Below, piece after piece: positions 1 to 10,924 of a stretch of 64,000 bases of DNA; the stretch's first letter is position 1, and every line of letters starts with the position of its first letter. The position numbers and the translations under genes are program-made. This DNA comes from Sabethes cyaneus (lineage: Eukaryota; Arthropoda; Insecta; Diptera; Culicidae). The notes under the pieces were generated by a model. The model saw nothing but the letters and a program-made list of their open reading frames with translations. It did not search any database and was not told where the DNA came from. The stretch is taken from the NCBI RefSeq assembly GCF_943734655.1, contig NC_071355.1:224134527-224198526 (forward strand). Reading direction: 5' to 3'.

Positions 1-639
1 GATTATTCAGCATTTCAAAAAATGGTTCTGTTTATCCTGCTCCCCTTGAGACGCAGCAAAAAAAAAATCGCTTGCTTTTTTAGTTTTTTAAATCCCGCCC
101 GAATCTATTTTTATTTAACATAACAAGCAAACGATATGTCGTCGATACTTTTTCGATACGTCGATAATGTAGACAAAATGACGTTTCGTTTAAGCCTCAA
201 ACAAACACTGATAATGTTTATTGGATGCTTGCGGCGTAGCATTTTAACAACCCGCTATTTCGCCTTTTTAGCATTATGTGAGTTCTACAGAAAAATGCGA
301 TGCAAGGCGGCGATGAGAGTGGGTTTGATGGTGCTCAGTAGTTTCTTGAGACGACATCCTCAAACTCTCTATGAGGAAGATCTTTGAGCCAGTTCTCTGT
401 ATTCACTACGGAGTCGCGTAATTTTATATCCATCCCAATTTTAAAAGAGGTCAAGTGTTTTTGCAAGTTACCCCTGTATTAGAAGTAAAGTTTTTATTTC
501 ATTAGTCACTAAAAATAAATAAAAAAGTAAAAAATGAGACGAAATTTATGTAGTAATAACAAAAATGCAAGATTCAAAATGGCCGATGGAAAGTTGTGGA
601 CAAATTTCTTCAATTTAACGGTTTTGGCTTCCCTAGTAG
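1..639. other. Unannotated AT-rich sequence
   Basis: I see no gene, RNA or repeat that I can name here. Short open frames exist but lack any recognisable domain or coding-like composition. Confidence 0.5.
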
Positions 640-722
640 GGAACACAGACACAGTTGTTATAAATCAGTTGTGGCCAGTTGTGGTCAGTTTTTGCAACCA
701 TAAGTGCGAAAAGTGTGCCTAG
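640..722 (+). repeat. MITE-like repeat, family b, copy 1
   Basis: This stretch contains CACAGTTGTTATAAATCAGT followed by a TTGCAACCATAAGTG block and ends GTGTGCCTAGGG. The same ordered blocks (CAGTTGTTA, AGTTGTRGCAACC, GTCATAAAT, TTTGCAAC, AAAGTG) recur near 28213-28312 and 58976-59074, so it is a dispersed repeat of about 100 bp. No coding capacity. The ends are not sharply defined in this copy. Confidence 0.55.
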
Positions 723-3700
723 GGTCTAATCTCATCTGAAAGAGCTTGCAAGTGCGAACCTCAGGTCTAACTTTTGATCTTGATCTCACTGTACGTCACT
801 GAATAGTTATTTTCATTACATGATGCTCTTTAAAAAAGAAACTAAAGCAATAGATTCAGTAAACATGTGAATGGTGTTGACAAATGGCAATGGTTTGCCA
901 ACAAACAAACACCGACGAGTGACGGAGAAGAAATACGTACAATCTATTACACTATACATACATATGGTCTACATTTGTTTGACGACTAATAAACAATAAA
1001 TAAATCGCAAAAGTTTTCTTCTATCTTAATCGTCATATTCGAATTCCTTACACGCTTAATGTTACGTGAGCCAATTTTAACACTCACAATAAGCAGACTC
1101 GTTCCGTCAAATTTACTACATTTTACAACAACAAAATGCTCATTAGAATCAGCAGTCTAGCCGGTTGACGGACAGCCGCAAATTGCACCGAAATAAAATA
1201 AAAAGCACAATGCAGACGAGATCTTCATAACGACGGTAATTACGGTGTCAGAACTGATTTGTACTAATCTGTGAACCACGAATTGATTCACCTTTTTTCT
1301 TTATTTTTTTTGTTTCATCTGTTGAGCACAATAAAACGACTGCAGCTTGTTGTTGCTTTTTGCGCCAGCAGTGCAGACCCGGTGGTGCGCAACCGGCAGG
1401 TAGATTTTAGTTTTCTGCCAAGGGGGTCGAAAAACAAAAAGCGTGCATAAGAAATCATTTAACGAAAAGCGGCAGCTTGTACATACCAATGGCAGCCCAG
1501 AGCTGTCATAAAACAAGATTGGTTCCGGTGACCCTTTTTTTGCTGCTGCTTGTTGCTTGCTGCTGCTGCTGCTGCTGTTAGGTCTGCGGAGTTCTTAAGA
1601 AAAATTAAGATCTCAGGTCCACAACAGGCAACAGTTCCGAAGACCATTTTGTTATGCTTATCACCGATTATCACTCTTAAAGAGCTGGAACGATAATGAC
1701 CAATATCTGTTGTAACGTGTTGGGCTGCCTCTGCCTCTCGATTCGGAACCAAGTTATAATGAAAATAACCAAATCATTATCTTTTCACTGAAAATATTTT
1801 CCAGCTCGGAACAAAAGCAGACCCAAGGCTTCATGGGTTTTGCGAAAGACTGCTCAGCGCGTAAATCCTGAAACTTTCATGATACCTCCGTGCCTTGCAT
1901 TGGGCATTGTTGGGAAACAGTATACCTCCAACATTGAAACCGGACTTCGGAATGTGCAGCTGAATGCAGCCCATAATTTTTCCCTCCCCCATTTCTGGCC
2001 TGCAGACTCAGCTGCCAGGTTTCGGCTAAAAGAAAGTGGAAACACGGCAATTTCAGCGCCCACCTACAATTGAATGACTTGAGCATCTATTCCGGGAGGA
2101 AGTGTACTGGAAAATGGAAACATTAATTTTTATAACCAGTTAAACGATCGCTGAGCTGCAAATGGGAGCGTGAGAAGCAAGCGAACCGACAAAATAAAAG
2201 TTAAAAGTTTCTCAGCCTCACAGCCGTCCTTTCCGCCAGTTTGCCCGTTCAGTTTTGAATCATTGAACTTTTTTTTCGCAGAAATTCATCATACTTTCTG
2301 CCGCATGATCACGATAAGCAGCCGCGCAGCGCTCAGCCGATCTTTAAGCCTGCGAATCGTCGAGCTCTGTTCCGGAAAAAGGCCGAACAAAATCCATGCA
2401 ACATAAATGAAAATCGGTTATTCAGTTTTCTCTCGACTGGTAGGTCGACTTTTCTGGTAGGTACTAGAACTCCAAGCCAGCCAGACAGGCCCGCCAAGAG
2501 TGCGATGATGTGCTGTGTGCTTCGGTGTGGCCCGCCGTGTTACGGCAATTATATTGATTCAAACCACGGAAAAGGTGGAGGTGATTATGGTTAATTTTAT
2601 TTTATTAATTTCAATAACTGATATTTGCGGTGATTTAAATATTTTGAATTCTATACCTTTATGAATATTTTTCACAATGGAAAAAACGTGTGGTATTTTG
2701 TGGGTGATTTAATTTAATATTAGAGTTTATTTGAGATACAGCCCAACAAAATTGAATGAAATTAATTAAAGGCGAAATGTTTACTCTGGCTAAGCGATGT
2801 GAATGTGATCAGGGCAGTCTGCATGTAATCAATATTTGAATCAAGTGCTACATTTTTCCGCAGCGTCATAAACTATTATCAAATTGTAAAACAAATATTT
2901 AAAGAAAATAAATTTAGTCTGAGTTCTGCTGCGTTTTCCGAATACACAATCGACGGGGATTATGATTGTATATGGAACGGTCCTGAAATTTCGCATAAAT
3001 TTTTGAATCGTACCTGCTGAAGCTCCCTGCTTAAAGATCGTAAAAAGAATTTGGAAAATTTACGCTTGTGTAAATTTTCTATGTTGCAGTCGGTTTTCAA
3101 AAGAGTTAGGCATCAGGCATTCCAAACTAAATCGTTCGTTCAGTGCAATCGAAGCTAGCACCACCCAGGGTGCTAATCTCGATGTACGATATGCTGATAC
3201 TCATTACTTCTCATTATTCGTTAAAATGTTTGCGCTCCTGGTTGGCCAAAAGCGTAATTACAAAAGTAAACAATCCTCTTAGCGGTCCATTTGTGCCTGA
3301 GTGTGTGCCTCTTTTCTGCTGCTGACAGCCAAAATGAAGCTGCACAGCGGTAAATACAGACGTCCAGCAGCCAGCCAGCAAAGGAAAGGAGTGCTCGATG
3401 ATCAGAAAATTAGCTTACACTCTGCTACTAATCAAGGTCAGATAATGGACCTTTTTACCTGATCAATGTTTTGTTTGTTACATACGTGCGTAGTACGAGC
3501 TGTTCCGAAGTCCTTCAGCCGAAGGGAGAGATTTTAGCATGCGATAGGGATAAATCCGGATTACCAGCTCACAGAGGAAAAGGTACATCAGCGTATCCTT
3601 TTTTATTGTTTATTTAAAATCATTATACCAAAGAGGACAATGCGTCTTCGGCTTAGCGGATGAAATGGATCCAGGATTGTGTGCTAGGAACAAGTAAACC

Positions 3701-4423
3701 GGCCATCACCAACGTGAAAGGTAGACGGATCAAGCGTTTGTTGTTTGCTGAAGAACAAGTGTGTGAGTCCTTGAATAGAGATGGACCCTGTCAAACCATG
3801 TTCAGGTTGAATAGCTTTCGAACGGCGTGTGTTTGTTTTTGAATGAACGTTTAGGCATGAATTGTAGAGATTTCTTCACATCTTCATCCTGATCCTAACT
3901 GATGGAATTTTGAACGAGCCGATTTTCTGATCGATTGAGGGCGCAACTGTTTACCAGGAATTAGAAATTCTATTTTAAACTAAAATAAACCATCTTAACC
4001 ATACTCAAATTGGTTCTAGCATAGTTGATCGTTGCTGATTACTATAGTTCAATAGACTGCTCATAAATATGGAATTACTGTTAGTTTGTAGTGCGAAACT
4101 GTTTAAATCCTTACACCAATCGCTATATCTAAAATAGTGACTACAGGTACAGATTCTTTCAATTTTGTTGAATAATCAACAATTCTGGCGCTGAACCTTT
4201 GCACGTGCAAAGCTGAAAGTGAAACTAAATTCTAACTAGTAATTAGAGACTGCATGACAAGTTACATCGATTTTCTACCGGCAACACGTTCCTCACGTTC
4301 TCAAGTGCACACTCACACCGCACTTCACCGTTAAAGCGCTATTATTAAGTTGCTTTCAAGCAGCTTACCGAAAGGCAATATTTATGGGGTGTAAATGTTT
4401 TCCAGGAAATACAGATATCTTTC
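723..4423. other. No supported gene; a GCT-rich stretch at 1541-1578
   Basis: I see nothing assignable in this stretch except a short imperfect TGC/GCT trinucleotide tract at 1541-1578. The open frames in it are short, overlap on both strands and carry no recognisable motif. It is probably intergenic or intronic host DNA. Confidence 0.45.
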
Positions 4424-4818
4424 CTAATAACCTAATCCCGAACCAGCATCAACGAAAGAGTGCGGAACTAAAAAACACTCATAGAGTTTTTCGAAATCGG
4501 CTGACTCACGCCGCCTCTTTTCAACCGCTGCGTTGCGTCGAAGCTCCTTGGTCGTTTCATATAAAATCGGCACATCTTTCGGAAATCCTGCGCTAAAACC
4601 GTACCAATCCTGGTGTATCTTGATAGCTCGAAGGAAGTGATTGTCGGCCTTAATTGAATTAAAGCCTTGCCCACTTCCACAAAGCAAACGTCATGCCGCA
4701 ACAACGCAACGGTTTGGCTCCGATCCCAAACGCAGCAAAATCGACAACCGGATCGTATATGTGTGAAGCGTACAAAGCCTACAAATGCCGCAGGCTGTAG
4801 TTTGGTAGGTAATAGCAC
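4424..4818 (-). pseudogene. Unidentified coding-like segment, two overlapping frames
   Basis: Two minus-strand frames of 116 and 87 codons overlap here. The shorter one contains a plausible globular and basic stretch (IHQDWYGFSAGFPKDVP, then ELRRNAAVEKRRRES). I do not recognise the protein. It could be a fragment of a processed pseudogene or of a transposon gene, or chance. No splice signals or promoter decide between these, so no function is offered. Confidence 0.2.
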
Positions 4819-5309
4819 TGTGTGTGTATATAATTACTAGGAACTTAATATACTAATAGCAATAAAATTTCTTGCTGCCCTTTAATTACTTATACCATTC
4901 TTACTTACTATCTTTTTATTTTGCGACCTGCCGCAAGCTATTGGTCAGATTTGTATAGACTATTTATGATACGACACAAGAGATAAAATTGTAACCAAAG
5001 CATTGAGCACGGACAGGATTTAACACACGCGAGGTATGTGATAATGGTTTATAGTAGGTAATCAAAGTTAAGGAACAATGTGCATTCCATTACAACATTT
5101 AATTACTGTTGAATCCATTGAAAATAACTTGACAAAGCAGGGAAAAAGAAAGAGGCCTGCGATTAGTTGAAATGTTTGGAATAAAAATAGAAGAAGCTGA
5201 TTTTTTCGTTACGCGTAAGGCTCCGTGGTCACGGAAAATATTATAATCATCAGTTTCAAAAAGTTTCATGCTGCTCAAAGACTTTATTTTGCAATAATTT
5301 CTTAGTTGT
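4819..5309. other. Unannotated sequence
   Basis: AT-rich sequence with no recognisable gene or repeat boundary. Confidence 0.45.
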
Positions 5310-5560
5310 CTAAAACTATGATACACGATTTTCTCCGGAACCGCTAAATCGATTTTAACAATTTTAGTATCAAATAACTACTACAAAGTTTTTGGAAGAA
5401 TTTTGTTGAAAACAAACAAGTAATTTAAAATTCACTCTTAAAATTGTATTTTACTAGATGCCAAACATATCTCAGAGATGGGCAAACGAATGTATGCGCT
5501 ATAAGTCTTATTTGAAAGGTAATATAGCCTCATTATGATCTGTTTTTTGGTTAGACGTTC
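5310..5560 (+). repeat. Direct repeat, unit 1 of a duplicated block
   Basis: The order of blocks here (ACACGATTTTCTCCGGAACC, TTGTTGAAAACAAACAAGTA, TCAGAGATGG, TTTGAAAGGTAATATAGCC) is repeated at about 5885-6165 with diverged bases. The hairpin and TG tract at 5571-5840 lie between the two units. It appears to be part of the same dispersed repeat family as the 29.3-kb copy. Confidence 0.55.
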
Positions 5561-5570
5561 AATGTTTTAC

Positions 5571-7650
5571 CTTTGTTATACTATAACAAAGGTTTAGGAA
5601 TTGGTCGAAAAACACGAAATTGATCCGAGGCCCGGAGGGCCGAGCCATATATACCAATCGACAGGGTTCGACGAACTGAGCAATGTCTGTGTGTGTGTGT
5701 GTGTGTGTGTATGTGTGTATGTATGTGCGGGGCGCAACTTTTCTATCGCCTGTTTCTCGGAGATGGCTGAACCGATTTGTTCGCTATTACTTTTGTTTGA
5801 AAGTTATTATTGCCTAGTATATCACTATTGAATTAGTTCGAGGTCCGACATTTCGTTTAAAAGTTATAAGTAAAAACGTGAAAATTACGTGACACGATTT
5901 TCTCCGGAACCAAGTGACCGATTTCAACGATCTTGGTATCGAATGAAAGCTCTTGTTAACGCTAAATTTTTCGGGTAAATTTTATTGAAAACAAACAAGT
6001 AGTTTAAAAGTTATCCTAAAAAAACCTGTTTTGACAAGGTAATAATTATCGCCCGTTTCTTAGAGATGGTTAAACCGACTTAGGCGCTATTAGTCTCATT
6101 TGAAAGGTAACATAGCCTAATAGATCACTATTGATTTGTTTTTTGATTGGACGTTTAATTTGAAAGTTACGAGCAATTGAATACAACACATTAAAATTTA
6201 TAATAATTTATAACCATTTCTGATGATTTATCTAGTTTGAATTATTTTGACATCAGATTAGAGATTTTAATGCTGCAAATATATCTGCAAAATTTCAGTA
6301 GAATTGGTTTTGCCGATCAAAAGATATTAACCCTCCAACACTCGCGCCAACTTTTGTAATACGGTTACTCGCGCGCACAATGGGCCAAAGCCAAAAAGAC
6401 ATGCGCACTAGAGTTTTGACCGGGAAAACTTGGTTTTAGGTTTATGGAACCTTTGGAAGAATTTCTTGAAATTGAAAGTTCTATCGTCTGGTGCAATTTA
6501 AATTTTGATTAATCCCCCTAAAAGTGGAATAAAAAAATTATTTTTCTTCAGTTCCAATATAACACATTGATGTATTCTGCAAAGTTTTAGAGTATATTAT
6601 TACAAGAAATTTTGCTGAAGACAGTAATCCCCTATCTCTTCAGCGAAGCTAGAAAAATATTATTTATTGTATATGAATTAATGAAATCAGTTTTTTATTT
6701 TAGCTCTTTTCGTAATTGTTGTATGACTTTTTCATGTATTACAAAGTTGCACAAATAGTAAAAATACACAACTTTGCTGAATATAGTATACCTCTATGTT
6801 TGCTTGTTTAGGAACTGTAGAACTTTGATTATAAAAAATACCCTAATTTTGACCCCGAATTACTCGACTATCAACAGACGGATACATTTTAAACATTTTA
6901 CATTATTGCTGATTGTTTTGATGCATACAGACACCCTTTTTCCATATGAAGAAACGAGAGAAAATTCCAGGCCAATTCCGGTACACCTCATATGCTGATT
7001 GCTTCATTTCTGTGATGTCAGTTTATGCTGATCAATTTTCCCAACAATTTAAAGTATTAATGCATTGAATAATTATGACATTTTGCTCATAACAAGTTTA
7101 TTGAAGAATATACGTTAGTTACACAACGATTTGTAACTTTATAACAATATAGCGTTCAAAAACCTACACGTGTTATACAAAATACAACAGCGTGAGTAAC
7201 CGAAGGTTAATAAAAATTGATGAAATTTATTCTAGAAAACTTTATTGGTGTGAATCAAATAGTGTAGTGCCTATTAAATTGGAAATTATGCATAGTTCAA
7301 ACATCTATAAACTAGACCTTTACTACGCAATGTATATGTTAAAAAATAATATTTGCTCTTACAACCTACTTTTACTTGCACTTACACAAATTATTAACAA
7401 CTTACTTATCCTTATTCAGCAATTTCATGAAAAAAGGATCTATCAAAATTTATAAGTGGTCATATTTTGTAAACGTATTCAATTTTCAAAAATTTTATGT
7501 AAACCAACGCACTACGCAACGTTAACCAATAGATGGATTATACTCCGAAGACGTGTGGGTTTCTATCTCAAATAGCTAGTAAGACCGTATAACAAAGGTT
7601 CCTTTCACCACTAGGTGGATTAAATCGGGTTTTTCAACTATCAATTATTT
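5571..7650 (+). repeat. Long dispersed non-coding repeat, copy A
   Basis: The copy begins with a perfect short palindrome (CCTTTGTTATACTATAACAAAGG). It continues with GGCCCGGAGGGCCG, a second small hairpin (TTCGACGAACTGAG), a TG microsatellite at 5687-5728, and the block TTTCTCGGAGATGGCTGAACC. It closes near 7600-7640 with TATAACAAAGGTT and CACTAGGTGGATTAAATCGGG. The same beginning, middle and end occur in the same order at 29313-31782. There is no convincing ORF. It is probably a non-autonomous DNA element or an old composite. A TTAACCCTCCAAC motif near 6339 may be the end of a further MITE inside it. Confidence 0.6.
5687..5728. repeat. TG dinucleotide microsatellite
   Basis: Imperfect (TG)n run interrupted by ATG units inside repeat copy A. 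It yields a spurious CVCV frame on the plus strand. Confidence 0.9.
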
Positions 7651-7954
7651 TAGCATTAAGCAACGCTACAAATATATCTGATAAATTTTATAAGAATCGA
7701 TCATACTGATCAAAAGCTAGTTGAAATCTTTTTTTAAGAAAACTGTTTTGATATCAAACCGCAGCAATTCCATTAAAAAAGACATTACAATTTAAAAGTG
7801 CTCCGATTTTGTTTAGTTTTGTGCACTTAAATGATTTTGCATCCGTATTTTATCATTTGTTGCTTAAGGTGACCCTTTCTCTTTCTTTCAAAATTCATGA
7901 CTTTTGAACCACTGAATTGATTTGAATTATTTTGGTACAAAATGAAAGCCATTT

Positions 7955-8225
7955 TAACGAGTTTTTCTGGAAAAATATCCAGTTTTTCGCGTGCGCAATG
8001 GCGGCTAGTGGGTAGGTACAACCTTTGGAAATTATTAGCATGCCTTTGGCAACTTTATTCGCGTCAAGTTGACATCTCTATCCTAGATTGTTGTTGTAGA
8101 ATTTTCAAGCGTACGTGAGCGGAGCTGCGTTTTGCGCACTTAATGGCGGCTAGTGGGTTATATGCCCACTAGCCGCCATTAAGTGCGCGAAAAGGTGGAT
8201 ATTTTTCCAGAAAAAATCGTGGTGG
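7955..8225. repeat. Inverted repeat hairpin with a third partial arm
   Basis: The arm at about 7955-8012 (TTTTCTGGAAAAATATCCAG then GCGCAATGGCGGCTAGTGGG) is the reverse complement of 8166-8225. Part of it is also present as an extra direct copy at 8133-8158. The central section (8133-8190) is a near-perfect palindrome with arms GCGCACTTAATGGCGGCTAG. The structure looks like a MITE or two abutting transposon ends. There is no coding potential. Confidence 0.7.
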
Positions 8226-8284
8226 ATAGGATTGAAGCATCAAGTTTTTAGTGATTGTAAAAACGGCGAAAATACGCGAATTTC

Positions 8285-8433
8285 GGAATGCACGCGGTTT
8301 TTTACGCGAATTTAAGAATTTTTATGGTTTTTACCCAGTTTTTAACGGGTGACAACTAAAATTTTGGAATTTTTTTTCGAAGCCTCAATACTCAACAACA
8401 AACGAGATCAGAGAGAAATGAGAGTATGTATGT

Positions 8434-8480
<47 letters not shown>

Positions 8481-8609
8481 TGTCAATATTTTTTGTTTTG
8501 TTTATGCTCGCCCAGTTTTGCTTAAAATGGCGTCGAAACAAGAAGCATTTCTGGAGCGCGTCATTTTTGCAAGATTGGGCAAGCATAAACAAAACAAAAA
8601 ATATTAACA

Positions 8610-8661
<52 letters not shown>

Positions 8662-8790
8662 AACTCATACATACTCTCATTTCTCTCTGAGCTCGTTTGT
8701 TGTTGAGCATAAGGGCCGCGAAAAAATTCCAAAATTTTAGTTGCCACCCGTTATTCTTCGCGTAAAAAGCGACTTGCGTGTATTTTTATA
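8285..8790. repeat. Palindromic element with mirrored microsatellites
   Basis: Long inverted repeat. The left arm runs from about 8343 (AACGGGTGACAACTAAAATT) to the loop near 8530. The right arm is its complement and ends near 8755. A CT tract (8439-8473) in the left arm faces a longer GA tract (8617-8659) in the right arm. The outer ACGCGAA blocks extend the match with one small gap. The 86- and 72-residue frames on opposite strands here are mirror images produced by the palindrome and are not genes. Confidence 0.8.
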
Positions 8791-8853
8791 TTTTTTCTTG
8801 AAAACTGAGAGTTTCTTTTTTCCATGTGTGGACTCATTACTGCGACCAGTATA

Positions 8854-9712
8854 CCCAAGTAACCAAGAGTTCGAATAATGGTGTCTAACAAGGGTTAAAC
8901 AGCTTTATGTATATCAATCTATAACTTGCTAAGCAGCGTCACTTTTAAGTAATTAACTGAACTTTCAAGCTGTCTTGGGTTCACTGCATAGAACGCTAAG
9001 CAGCTTTGAAATAAACTGTCAAAAACTAAGAAAAAAAAAAAATTTAGCAGCACTTCTATGTTCTATTTTTATACTTCTACCTAACTTCTATATTCGTTGC
9101 ATTTGCCTGCTGTTGGGTTTGAACCCGGGTGTTCCGCGTTGTAAACCTATACCGATCCACTGCGTCACCTTTGTCGTATACAAGCGATGTGAATTTTGCC
9201 AATGAGTTGTTCTTAAGTAAAAGTTCGTTTTAGAACTTGCAGCAGCTTTATGCAGCGCGAGTTAATTATAGAACATAAAGTTTGGAACCAGGCAATTAAC
9301 TATAGTAGTGAGATACCGACAGCATATGCTACACAACACAACACAATAATGAAGAGCATTACATTCTAATTTATATTTGTAATTAGAAATGTGTGAGGAT
9401 TAAATTTATTCAAGTGAAATAAAAATAATCTCCAATAGTTTCAGATTCTGCTGGTTTGATCACCAGAAATATAAAGAAAAAAGCAGCACGCAGAACTTGT
9501 TAGCAACTAAAGTTACTTCAGAACTTCATGTAGCATCCTAATAGCTTTGAAGTATCTATGAAGTACTCGCAACTCTTCTTAAAGCATTTAGTTCCACGTA
9601 TACTTGATATACACTACTAATCAGCAAGAAAGTTCCACGGAACTGAATCTGAACTAATTATGAACTTTCGAGTTCGCGTGTCAAGTAATATTCGAACTTT
9701 TGGTTGCTTGGG
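8854..9712. mobile_element. 859-bp TIR element, CCCAAGYAAC termini
   Basis: The left end reads CCCAAGTAACCAAGAGTTCG and the right end, read inward, is CCCAAGCAACCAAAAGTTCG. Both are flanked by TA (8852-8853 and 9713-9714), so a 2-bp TA target duplication is likely. No transposase frame is visible, so the element is non-autonomous. It contains a minus-strand tRNA-like segment (9113-9180). It shares its first ten bases with the 108-bp MITEs at 28317 and 58557. Confidence 0.7.
9113..9180 (-). repeat. tRNA-like SINE head (A and B boxes)
   Basis: Read on the minus strand, TGACGCAGTGG resembles a Pol III A box. About 35 bp later GGGTTCAAACCC resembles a B box. The segment is too degenerate to fold as a working tRNA, and it sits inside the 859-bp TIR element. 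It is best read as the head of a tRNA-derived SINE. Confidence 0.5.
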
Positions 9713-10275
9713 TAGTTGATCTATTGCAATATCGCCCGGGTGTTTGCTGTATGACCTGCACTGCATTTCTTTGGCTATAACCGCTATTGAGTAAGCGATA
9801 TGCTTATTTTAAATTGTATGCGTGCTTGCGTGTATTTGTAATATCGCCCGGGTGTTTGCTGTATGACCTGCACTGCATTCCTTTGGCTATAATCGCTATT
9901 GAGTGAGCGATATGCTTATTTTAAATTGTATGCGTGTTTGCGTGTATTGGGGTTTACCATTCCTTCAAAGCTTGATCTACTTTACCCACTTATTACTCGC
10001 TGCCAGCACTATCCCATATTATAGCCGTCCCTGGCGAGGACTCATTCGTACCTCTGACCAGTACACTTAACTATAGGAGGGACATTTGCACTGTCAAAAG
10101 GCTTCAGAGGGTAAATATAGAATTCAGCACAAAGGAAGGGTAAATGGAGGGGCCTGAGAATAAACCCTTGCTAAAGTCACTTGACATCGAATGGCTTGAT
10201 TCTACTAAGATTCGAACCCACGACCACTCGCTTGTCAAAGCAGACTCGGTAACCTTGCGGCTACGGAGCCCCCCA
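9713..10275 (-). mobile_element. tRNA-derived SINE with duplicated tail
   Basis: The head lies at about 10208-10275 on the minus strand, with an A box TAGCCGCAAGG (plus 10253-10263) and a B box GGGTTCGAATC (plus 10209-10220). The body continues towards 9955. It then runs into a tandem pair of 112-bp units (9728-9839 and 9840-9951) that differ at a few bases. Its lower end abuts the TIR element at 9712. Treating the tandem unit as part of the SINE tail is inference from adjacency. Confidence 0.55.
9728..9951. repeat. Two-copy tandem repeat, 112-bp period
   Basis: Both units start AATATCGCCCGGGTGTTTGC and end GCGTGTAT. They differ at about half a dozen positions (for example ATTTCTTTGG and ATTCCTTTGG). 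This is a recent tandem duplication. Confidence 0.9.
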
Positions 10276-10750
10276 GTTTCTTACATAACAAGTGAAAACT
10301 TCAGAGACGTATACTTCTTAGATTTTAAGATATAACTTTGCGGGAATACAATGGAGACGCATGGTGTTCTGTTTTTGTCTCCAATTAAATATTGGTGCAT
10401 TATTTTCTTTTGAATATTTTTGACAAAGTCGAACCAGAAATATGTGTTTCGTATGGTCAATGCAATATTACCCCTCCTAAAGAATTAACCTCTTATTTCA
10501 TATACATGAGTGAGCTATCTTTTGAATGATAGCTGAACTAAGATAGGCCATTACAAATTATTTTTAAAATTGACTTAAAAAATCGGGCAAAAATTTTTTG
10601 TCGAACCTGAGTAAATTTTTTTTAAATAAAACTGTGGGCTTTAGAGAACTCGTAGTGTACGGAGTGTTAACGCTTCTAGCACGAAACAGAAGTGGCAATT
10701 CAAACAATGTAATTTCCGAAAAATCGGCAAAAAAATTGAAGCTTACAACA
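10276..10750. other. Unannotated sequence
   Basis: No gene or repeat boundary that I can define. A minus-strand 64-residue frame follows the reverse-transcriptase fragment upstream of it but shows no motif. Confidence 0.4.
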
Positions 10751-10758
10751 ATCTTCAT

Positions 10759-10915
10759 TTAGAACTTTTCACTGAAGAAGACCTTGAAATCATCCGTATA
10801 TGAAAAACTGGATCCTTGAGTTAATAATGCGCCTAAATCATTGAAGAATAGTGAAAAAAGCCCAGGTCCAAAATTGTTTCCTTGCGAGATATTAAATTGA
10901 TTACAAAAGTGATTC
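10759..10915 (-). pseudogene. Jockey-like reverse transcriptase relic, motif B-C part
   Basis: The minus-strand frame reads FNISQGNNFGPGLFSLFFND and then SFSYTDDFKVFF. This matches the SGVPQGSNLGPLLFSLFIND and YADD core of Jockey-group RT. The catalytic YADD is degraded to YTDD. The 5' half of the same type of gene lies at 12568-12800, on the other side of an inserted RTE relic. About 100 residues between the two halves are missing. Confidence 0.65.
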
Positions 10916-10924
10916 GGATGTGCG

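Noticed and set aside
8392..8740. Pair of similar frames with RERERE runs on opposite strands
   Set aside because: Produced by the palindrome with CT and GA tracts, not by genes.
10208..10275. A functional tRNA gene
   Set aside because: A and B boxes are present, but the arms do not pair as a cloverleaf and the sequence continues into a SINE body.
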